64,000 nucleotides of DNA, from assembly GCF_004359215.1 (NCBI RefSeq), contig NC_090622.1:678252-742251 (forward strand). The letters are read 5' to 3'. Source of the DNA: Bremia lactucae. Its lineage: Eukaryota > Oomycota > Peronosporomycetes > Peronosporales > Peronosporaceae. Under the pieces are notes generated by a model. That model did no database searches, was not told the origin of the DNA, and saw only the letters and a list, made by a program, of their open reading frames with translations. Below are positions 57,201-64,000 of the stretch, in pieces; the stretch's first letter is position 1; each line of letters starts with the position of its first letter. The translations under genes and the position numbers were made by a program.

Positions 57201-58640
57201 TACGGTCGACTCTCTACTCGACCTAGGATCATCGTGTTGTACCTTTATGGTAACCGGCATACTCCTTGAATGTCGCCCGCCAGGCGTCAATTCATGTCTC
57301 AATCCACTGGACTTATTCGAGTGGTGGACCTTTGGCGCTGTCTGTGCATTCGCACAGCCGCCGGCAGCTGACTCCACAGTGTGATAAGTAATCACACTGT
57401 GATCTTGTGCAGTCGTACTAACGACCGTACCACAAGTGAGGCCATCGCGCTCACTCGTAGCACATCTACACGATTGTAGACGCTCCAAGACGTTTATCAG
57501 ATGGCCATCTGATTAACAAGTGGCAGGCATCTTTACGGATCGATGCTGCCAGCTGATTCTTGGTTCATATTTTCTAAGCCAAGGTAAACCTAGGATGACA
57601 TCAAATTTGTCATCCAAATCCAGTACAATAAAATCGTCATCGTACTGTAGATTTTCTAACGTGTAGTGAAATGTCACTACGCGTTTCATTACTGTTATCG
57701 ATGCGCCTGTCGCTAGACGCACCATCATCCTCGTTGGAGGGATGTCGCGCTCAACATATTTGAGCCTACGATCCTCTAGCGACTAGCGACGAATAAAGCT
57801 ATTCGACGCTCCACAGTGCACTAGGGCTCTAAGTGACTAACTATTTGTCACTTTTAATTACAAGGTGATGAGGAAAACCTCATCGCCAGGTGCAGAGACA
57901 CATAATGATTGTGTGTCTGGAGCAACTTTAGTCAACAGATTTGCAAATTCTTTTGAGGTTGCTGGATCAGTAGAAGGTTGCGCCCGTACTGATCCAGACT
58001 GTTTTTGGCGGTCCGGCTCGCTGTTGCGATTTCGCAACAACTTTGGACCCGCGACTATTGCCCTTTTGACATTCGGTCCATAAGCACGTTCAGTACCTTT
58101 CGGTATTGGGCGTGGGGAACTACACACAATAAGATGCGATTGCATAAGATGCGATTGCAGAAATTCAATCGCTAGCAAAATTGAGTCATTACGCTTGTCG
58201 ATCGCTAATACTGTGTCATGAATCAGTGGCAATTGCCTCGTGAACAGTAATAGCGATATACGAGCGTAATGAGCCAACTGTTGACAGCGATTGCATTTCT
58301 GCAATCGCTATTGCTCGAATAACGAGGTTACTCGCTTTCGACATAAGAGAGTTCCATCAGTTTTGAACCTCCAAGCTCGTGTCGTCTTGGAGGACGATAC
58401 AGTGACGAACTAGCTTGAGCCTATCTCAAGCTAAAACTCTCCTGACCCACAACGGAACAGGTGGGTCTTCACGGGACCATCAGTAAGATCTTGCATAAAC
58501 ACCGTAATCAACGTGTGTTCATGGACTAGATTGTTTGTGATACAACTCGCTAAGAGTCGTATGTGCTGGGCATATGCATGAACATCACGCTTGCCTTGCT
58601 TGAGCTTCACAAGCTCTGAACTCAGCCTTAGGCGATTCAA
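53572..58640 (-). pseudogene. gypsy gag-pol (C4)
   Basis: Gag remnants (58431-58640, HAYAQHIRLLASCITNNL), zinc-knuckle frame (57858-58304) and protease end (57513-57728, VILGLPWL). A 364-codon frame (56394-57488) runs from linker into RT (EIKLNMDSKYCVMKQWSLPR, WRIVHAFNKLNAATVPA). The RT finger-palm remainder is at 55890-56195, RNase H at about 55600-55900 and integrase at 54950-55315 (CEVCQRVKPSPSS, DFVFGFPENDHKNNG). The GPY/F module is within 53779-54420 (LLPKFIGPFRVL, THPTFYVGRL), and the chromodomain tail ends at 53572-53574. Several stops, frameshifts and small deletions are present. Confidence 0.85.
57291..58436. repeat. near-identical tract shared with C2 (copy 2)
   Basis: Partner of 39622-40767. 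Both edges are sharp: identity collapses within a few bases at 57290 and 58437. Confidence 0.8.
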
Positions 58641-58922
58641 ACGTCTGTTTGAGCCGGGCTTTAAAAGCCTCTAGCGACCCATATACATATGGGTCGCCAA
58701 TTTAAGGCCTAGTGCTCAAGTTTTGGCACGACCTGCCAAATTTGACTGAGCAATTCCGACTTGCATTTGCTCGTCGACGATGTGACGAGCCCTTATGGCA
58801 TCGTCTAACTCGACAAACTATCTTAAGAGAGAGCCTTCTTCGACACCCCTATACTTAGAGATGCCGATCTTTAAGGTTTCGGGACGACGCGTGTGCGATA
58901 TCCCAGGAACAGGGGTCTGTAC

Positions 58923-59249
58923 CGCCTCACGTCACTTCACGAACACAAGTAGTGCAGAGGAAGACTCTCTTAAATCACTTGCTTTAAGAGGGTTAGAAGA
59001 TAAATTTAATTTATAAAGTAAAGTTCTTCTGTTTCTATCTATTGAATACTAACTTTATTATAAACTAATACAAATCACGTAATTAAGTCTTATCTGTCTC
59101 TCATTTTGTGCGCGTCCAGCGCTGACTGGACCGCGGGGCAAGTATATTCAATGGTCTATATCTACCAATGGATAAGCTTTTAGAATATTACCATATAAAG
59201 TAATATTCTCTACCTTTTAGATCATATATTAATTAACAACCCTGTTACA
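58923..59249 (-). repeat. truncated 5' LTR of C4
   Basis: Matches LTR-C from GCCTCACGTCAC to the terminal GTTACA. It lacks the first 85 bp or so next to the internal region and about 35 bp near the other end. Confidence 0.75.
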
Positions 59250-59337
59250 CATTGGGTGAGCTCGCTAAGGCGCCCACTACAACGGTCTAACCGCTTCCTA
59301 TGTAGAGCGTGGCCGCATTAAGACGTGCCCGCCTACA
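59250..59337 (+). repeat. LTR-A, right part
   Basis: CATTGGGTGAGCTCGCTAAG to GCCCGCCTACA matches LTR-A of A2 from 4758 to 4897 with an internal deletion. Read with 33605-33942 it completes one LTR-A interrupted by family C. Confidence 0.75.
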
Positions 59338-59501
59338 TAAGCTCTTTACAATATTGTGGCATTACTTATAAGTTGCCTTCATTAAACACAAAATATGAAT
59401 AAATAAATCACGCAGCTGAGTTTAGAAATGAAGTACCTCCTTTGCGCCTTTATTATGGCCACGCGCTTTCTAATATACCACCTTACTAGAGCACTTTTTT
59501 G

Positions 59502-61412
59502 TTATATCCGTGGTGTTCCATTTCTGGTCATTTTTGACGACGACATGGTCATCAAGGGTGCGTCTTTGACAAAAATTTTGAGCGTATCTTGATCATCCGG
59601 CACTCCTTCATTACAAACTCCTGACACATCAGGACCTAAAGTCCCGTATTGAGCGCCAGCAACTGGCTGCCACTCTGTCTTCAGCTCAATGTCTGGTCGC
59701 AATCGCGTCAGAAGCTCTCGTAGTAGTCGCGTGAATTCGCTACGAACAATTGAAGGAACGTGTGCAACCTCTAGCGCCCTTGCGCGTAAATCCGACGTGC
59801 GATGGCATTGAAGCAAGTCTGCTATCCATGTAAGGCAAAAACTGAATTTTTTCACATTAGCTTTGCAAATGCCTATGCGCAATAAAGAAAGCAAATTCGT
59901 CTCGCTTTCTAGTTGAGGACACTTTCGGATTACAATGGCCTCCACACGGGCAAATAATGCGTCCTCATGCTCCTTACCATGAATTCCTTGGCTGTAGCAC
60001 TTTTCACAAAGTTCGTAAAGTTGGTCTTCTCGCAATAAACAAGTGCGACAAACCCATTTGGCATTACTGAGCGGACCACGTCCACAACCGTTGCAGATTG
60101 AATTATCGTCAATTCCACCACTTACGCTAGAATCAATGGACCCGCTAAGTGAAACCGGAGATGCTTGAGATGAAGAGATCATCTTTATTGTGGAAGCTTG
60201 TGGTGACTGCGATTTGTGTCGGCTCAAACGATCAAAGACGCTGCCTACAATTTTTTTAATCTTGCCGTCTTTTTCTCGCGGAACCAAAGGCAACACTTCA
60301 CCATCGAATGCCAAAGGGATCGCGCCTGTAGACGATGGTGATTGAGCTGGAGATGGCAAAGCGCCTATCGTCATTGTATGTGGTCGTCTTGTTTCCACAG
60401 CAAATGTTGGGCCGGAGCGTTTAGGGGTCAGTGTGTAGCGTCGAGTTGCTGGTTTTTCTTTAGCTTTTTTCACTGAAAGAGCAACAGCTGAAGCTGCAGT
60501 GAGTGCATTCATTGGCCGTGAAACAAGAATTGCCTTGGTTGAGTGCAGCTCACGGGGGCCATGGGACACACTTTGACAAGCAATACCACGCCGGTCTAGC
60601 TCCACACAGTCAAAGAGGTGCGAAGCCTCCGTTTCCATTATTTCTTCTGCTCTTTGAGAGGCTAAATTTAACTTTGCTCCACATGTTCCAGCTATAAAGG
60701 ATATTAAAGTAGGCGACTCCATAGGTGGCGATGTCGCGTCAAAATCTGCCCTTGAAGCAGTGAACTTCTCTGTCATACCTGATACTGTCGCCAGCTGCAC
60801 TGGCTGTCGCATTCCAACTTTGAAATCCATCGTCTGCTTATAGTACGTCCGACTGAAGCACTGCAGCTGATTTTGAGTGCCTTCGATCACCGTCAGTAGT
60901 GCCGGTAGCAGATAAAGCAGCAGAATGCGACTTAGTTCTTCAGATACGTCAGTGAACACAAAATCCTCCAATTTTTCAATCCTGTCCTGCTCAATTGCCA
61001 TCAAAAGCGGCTGCAGCTTATTCCTATCCGTTTGAGATAGTTTTTCCAGCTTGACGACGGCTTGAGCCACCGCCTTCGTTCGATTGGCAGTCCCTGATTT
61101 GCACTTCCAAGATACCCATTTGGCGTCCTCAAATCGATCCATCTCCCTATCATCCGCATTGTCATTACTACACTTCGCGCTCTTGATTTTGGCTTGCTGC
61201 GCATTCTTGATTTGAAGCCACCGATCCTTCCACTGGGCGGCGGCTCCCTCAATCTCCTCCAAACGTCTTTGCATTTCGCAAAGGTGCTGGTCTTTGAGTT
61301 CAATGTAATTTTCTTTGAGACACAAATCACGTGTCAGCGCGCTATTTTTTAATTGCAATGTCTCAAGTTGGGCTTGGAGCGCCGCAAAATTGTGCTGCAG
61401 CGCCGTGGTCAT
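59502..61412 (-). CDS. ZZ-type zinc finger and coiled-coil protein
   Basis: A single uninterrupted frame of 636 codons, the largest in the window, unlike all neighbours. Residues 5-75 form a coiled coil (LQAQLETLQLKNSALTRDL, LCEMQRRLEEIEGAA). Residues 105-180 are helical, with a hydrophobic stretch (LSRILLLYLLPALLTVI). The middle (280-430) is Ser/Pro-rich and basic, probably disordered. A ZZ-type finger is at about 440-483: CNGC, then WVCRTC, YELCEKC and an HGKEH pair, all ligands present. The C-terminal 150 residues are helical. ZZ fingers bind peptides or histone tails in adaptor proteins; the partner here is unknown. The start is the first ATG. An initiator-like GCATTCCGTGCGTT lies about 10-25 nt upstream. 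It is probably a real single-exon host gene. Confidence 0.8.
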   Translation of the reverse strand: MTTALQHNFAALQAQLETLQLKNSALTRDLCLKENYIELKDQHLCEMQRRLEEIEGAAAQWKDRWLQIKNAQQAKIKSAKCSNDNADDREMDRFEDAKWVSWKCKSGTANRTKAVAQAVVKLEKLSQTDRNKLQPLLMAIEQDRIEKLEDFVFTDVSEELSRILLLYLLPALLTVIEGTQNQLQCFSRTYYKQTMDFKVGMRQPVQLATVSGMTEKFTASRADFDATSPPMESPTLISFIAGTCGAKLNLASQRAEEIMETEASHLFDCVELDRRGIACQSVSHGPRELHSTKAILVSRPMNALTAASAVALSVKKAKEKPATRRYTLTPKRSGPTFAVETRRPHTMTIGALPSPAQSPSSTGAIPLAFDGEVLPLVPREKDGKIKKIVGSVFDRLSRHKSQSPQASTIKMISSSQASPVSLSGSIDSSVSGGIDDNSICNGCGRGPLSNAKWVCRTCLLREDQLYELCEKCYSQGIHGKEHEDALFARVEAIVIRKCPQLESETNLLSLLRIGICKANVKKFSFCLTWIADLLQCHRTSDLRARALEVAHVPSIVRSEFTRLLRELLTRLRPDIELKTEWQPVAGAQYGTLGPDVSGVCNEGVPDDQDTLKIFVKDAPLMTMSSSKMTRNGTPRI

Positions 61413-61831
61413 CTTGATAACGCACGGAATGCTTGTTGTTAAATTGCAAATTATTCAGTTAAAAAATCATGTGAACAATTACATTACATTCTGGTGATGT
61501 GATGGTCATGGTTTTGGATGATTAACTGTTATTTATTTTAATTCTATATTAAAAAATATAATTATGAAAAGTAAAGATAAATAAGGTTAAGAGGAAAAAA
61601 GTTATTCTAAACATATCCACAATTAAATATAATTCAATTAGAAGAGGCGAAACGTCTAATAATTAGGCAAATCGAACAAAAATTTCCAGAAATTGGTCAA
61701 TATATTATTGCAGAGAAAAGACAAAAATTGACGTCCTATCATTAATTTTCTATTTAGTTCTCTAACATTAATACTAAATTAGCAACTCACAAAAAGGGCT
61801 GCGCTCGTTAAAGGATTAAGCCAAACATTTC
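61413..61831. other. AT-rich intergenic stretch
   Basis: Upstream region of the ZZ-finger gene. No other gene or repeat recognised. Confidence 0.5.
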
Positions 61832-61904
61832 TTAGCACGAAATTTATATTAAAAAGGTGTTGCAATACCTTTTTAATATAAGTTTTTTACAAAAATTAGC
61901 ACGA
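61832..61904. repeat. short hairpin insertion flanked by a 9-bp duplication
   Basis: TTAGCACGA at 61832-61840 recurs at 61896-61904. Between them is a perfect 15-bp inverted repeat (61844-61858 with 61867-61881) around an 8-base loop. It could be a tiny MITE-like insertion or a transcription terminator-like hairpin. Confidence 0.5.
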
Positions 61905-62096
61905 GTTGGTAAGCAAAACACTTCGGTTGGTGAACCGTTGTTATAATATTTTTTTAGTTTATGGGTAAAATACCCTTTTGTTCTATCTAAGATAATAAAT
62001 CGCAAAAATCCCATTTATATGGGTTACATACGTGTGGCCAAAATATATTTTAATTTAGCTAGCAGTCAATCTTCGCCTGAGTCTTTATAAGACTAG
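61905..62096 (+). repeat. LTR-B remnant
   Basis: Matches LTR-B1 in pieces (CGGTTGGTGAACCGTTGTT, TGGGTAAAATACCCTTT, CGCCTGAGTCTTTATAAGAC) with a large internal deletion. It directly adjoins an LTR-A, as at 4898-4906. Confidence 0.7.
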
Positions 62097-62654
62097 TGTT
62101 GTAGGCTGGCACGTCGTAATACGGCCACGCTCTACTTAGGCATACACCCTAGCACAGCGAGGAAGCGGTTAAACCTGCTTCTCTTGCGTGCAGTGAGGCA
62201 AATGTGGTGGGCGCGTTAGCGACCTCACCCAACACACTAAGAACTCTGGTTAAGTGTCGTCACGGGAGCGGTAATCCGTCTCATCGTGCGCACTTACCAA
62301 GTAGGAAGTAGTTTTCAGACTTATTTATATTTAATAGAATTAAATACAAATACCTATTTTTACCAATTAAAATTTTATCTCTATAGATATCATTTAATAT
62401 GCATTGCGAGCGTATCTTTATAAATACCTCGCGTAACTGATGACGCTGGGCGTCATCACGGATGACGCTGGGCGTCATCCCTCCTAATGTGAATGCACCC
62501 ATGTGCATCACATCCACAAGGGTTGGTCACAAATGTGCACCACACCCGAGTGTTGGGTCTAATTACTATTTCTTAGTAATTGACCATCCCCTTAAGTACA
62601 ACAAATGTACTTAATGGGGACTGTGTAACTTTAGGGCAACTTTAGCCCGTTACA
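62097..62654 (-). repeat. 3' LTR of A4
   Basis: 558 bp, + ends TGTTGTAGG and CCGTTACA. It contains two tandem copies of a GATGACGCTGGGCGTCATC palindrome (about 62438-62480). Confidence 0.85.
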
Positions 62655-62786
62655 CCATCCCCCTCTTTAAGAACGAATTTACATTTTTAAATTCGACAAA
62701 GAGGAGAGAGGAACTGCGAGCAGCTTTACGCGCCGCTAGTTAACTTGATCACTCTAGCGCACGTGTTTCCATACACGGCGCCCAAG

Positions 62787-64000
62787 ATGCCACCTAAAAG
62801 GGGCCACGTTGGTGGGTCGTCTGCGAAGACGCCCACTCGACCTCGCACTAAGCGCACGCGCCGCGTTAATTCGCCGGCCGCATCTAATGCCTTAGTCGGA
62901 ACGCAGACAGCCACTGCGGCTGTCGCGTTAACAGGGCTAAAGGATCCATCCCACTTTAACAGTGAGGATGTTGATCCGTCGCTCATTGTCGACTACAATG
63001 AGTCGACACCGTTGCCGTCACCTCACAGTAGTGATGCGGACAACAAGCTCATGAGGAGTGATGATGCGGCATTATTGACCATCCAAACTTCTCTCATCGC
63101 TCACAATATGGAGACAGCATCGTTTACGAATGCTGCCCATCGACAGGTAATGAGAGTGCTGCCCATAAAGGCGCAGCTGCTTCTCCGTTGGGTATAAACA
63201 CAACGCCCTATGCTCAGACCATAATCCATAATGGTTCTGACATAGAGGATTCGGAGCCTAAAGCTCCGCCGACGACACGTGAACGTGCTCAGTCGGTGTC
63301 ACAAGCCAGTCGTTTAGAACGCGGCTATGTGACGGGTGGCATTCCAAAGATGCCCCCTCCATCTAAATGGCCTCGTTTAGACGGGCCAAGAGCGTCGCTC
63401 CTAGAGCGCGCTCTTGTAGACGCACATAATTATTATGGCTTTCAATCATGGAGGGCTCAGGGAAAATCGCTTGGGCATATTTTCCCGATCCCGGTCGTGT
63501 TGCGTTCAAATGAAACGCCCGACCAATACAAGGTGGAATTCTTGCGCCGCATTCAACCACATTCCGATGTGATGAAACAGCGGTCGCAGCGAATTAATTT
63601 CGCCCGTTTGCGTGTGAAAGAAATCATGAATGGTACTGTACCCCCTGTTTCTTCTCACTCCGCTGCTTCCGCTAGTCCATTTGAGACTAGCGAAGTGGCC
63701 TCAGCTGGTGCTCCTTTTCATAGGCAGCAACCAAGCCGGGCACATCAATACGTAGGGTATCGATCGGTTCCCAAGAGTCAAAACTCTTCGGGTAACCTTT
63801 CCATTGGACGAGGATCTGGTACCCTTGCGTCACGGAGCGGTGGGCAAGCAACCTTCCAACAAGGAAGCGTTGATTCCCACCCGCATCCATTAGTGCCGGT
63901 GGCGCCCGATAGGAGCGGCGATCTCGCCCACCTAATCGCGGCTGCCTTACCTTCGTCCGTTCAGTCGCATGCTGCTGAACGACGTATTGCGGATCTCGAG
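62787..64000 (+). pseudogene. family A opposite-strand ORF (A4, best preserved start)
   Basis: ATG at 62787, 133 nt from the LTR, begins MPPKRGHVGGSSAKTPTRPR, a basic N-terminus that could act as a nuclear signal. It then has SNALVGTQTATAAVALTGLK and DVDPSLIVDYNESTPLPSPH. After a deletion near 63135 the frame changes, and the conserved centre follows: HKGAAASPLG, NGSDIEDSEPKAPPTTRERA, GGIPKMPPPSKWPRLDGPRA, DQYKVEFLRRIQPHSDVM, APFHRQQPSRAHQYVGYR. It runs past the window edge at AERRIADLE. Only one clear frame break is seen. It is convergent with, and antisense to, the chromodomain at 63687-63890. Confidence 0.6.
63687..63890 (-). pseudogene. gypsy chromodomain end of pol (A4)
   Basis: 67 open codons: QRFLVGRLLAHR, YQILVQWKGYPKSFDSWEPI, then VPGLVAAYEKEH and a stop. 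The aromatic residues expected of a chromodomain (Y, W, W) are in place. This is the clearest chromodomain in the window. The upstream pol lies outside, so whether the whole gene is intact is unknown. Confidence 0.75.

Larger units (their letters stand above)
53554..59249 (-). mobile_element. Ty3/gypsy family C, copy C4
   Basis: Collinear minus-sense gag, protease, linker, RT, RNase H, integrase and chromodomain, with a truncated 5' LTR at 58923-59249. The 3' LTR and part of the opposite-strand ORF are lost at the junction with B2 (53554). It serves as the reference order for the inversion in C2. Confidence 0.85.
62097..64000 (-). mobile_element. Ty3/gypsy family A, copy A4 (3' end, continues past the window)
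   Basis: Minus-sense 3' LTR (62097-62654), polypurine tract, opposite-strand ORF on + and chromodomain on - (63687-63890). The rest of pol lies beyond 64000. Confidence 0.8.

Noticed and set aside
59502..61412. ZZ-finger gene as FYVE or PHD finger
   Set aside because: The cysteine spacing with YELCEKC and a terminal His pair fits ZZ. The FYVE R(R/K)HHCR signature and the PHD spacing are absent.

Overview
The window looks like a transposon-packed, gene-poor stretch of an oomycete (Peronosporales) nuclear genome, from a Phytophthora or downy-mildew type of organism. The reasons are a TTTAGGG telomere-type tract, Ty3/gypsy and Ty1/copia families with chromodomains, a secreted protein with an RxLR-like/EER signature, and promoter elements that resemble the oomycete Inr/FPR core. 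Species cannot be fixed from the sequence. Three 100-base N gaps and a single N show that it is scaffolded assembly. No rRNA, tRNA or CRISPR was recognised.

Layout. 1-4897: two overlapping copies of gypsy family A (A1, A2) with the 3' LTR of A2. 4906-11235: gypsy family B copy B1. 11236-14139: shuffled family C and copia pieces with an interstitial telomeric tract. 14389-18943: decayed gypsy family D. 20085-24390: a copia element whose 5' part lies inverted at its 3' end. 24410-28032: small gypsy and copia fragments. 28033-28480: solo LTR of family C. 29093-31669: a Penelope-like element abutting telomere-like sequence. 31770-33504: C5. 33605-33942: left part of an LTR-A. 33943-41995: C2, an element with both LTRs and an internally inverted RT segment. 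42008-44330: the only sizeable unique stretch before the right end, with a putative RxLR-type effector. 44562-46943: A3. 46944-53553: B2. 53554-59249: C4. 59250-59337: the rest of the LTR-A. 59502-61412: an intact 636-codon ZZ-finger gene. 61832-64000: small repeats and A4.

The most unusual recurring theme is that gypsy families A, B, C and D each carry, between the pol stop and the 3' LTR, a long reading frame on the strand opposite to pol. It reads inward from the 3' LTR and runs antisense through the chromodomain end of pol. Where the 3' LTR is present, in A and C, the candidate start codon lies 132-135 nt inside it, and in C2 a near-consensus oomycete initiator sits just upstream. This looks like a conserved antisense accessory gene of oomycete chromoviruses.

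Nearly all element genes are broken by stops, frameshifts, deletions or inversions and are called as pseudogenes. The intact or nearly intact candidates are the effector-like gene, the ZZ-finger gene, the truncated-by-gap ORF1 of the Penelope-like element, the 373-codon antisense frame of A2, and possibly a 93-codon unknown frame.
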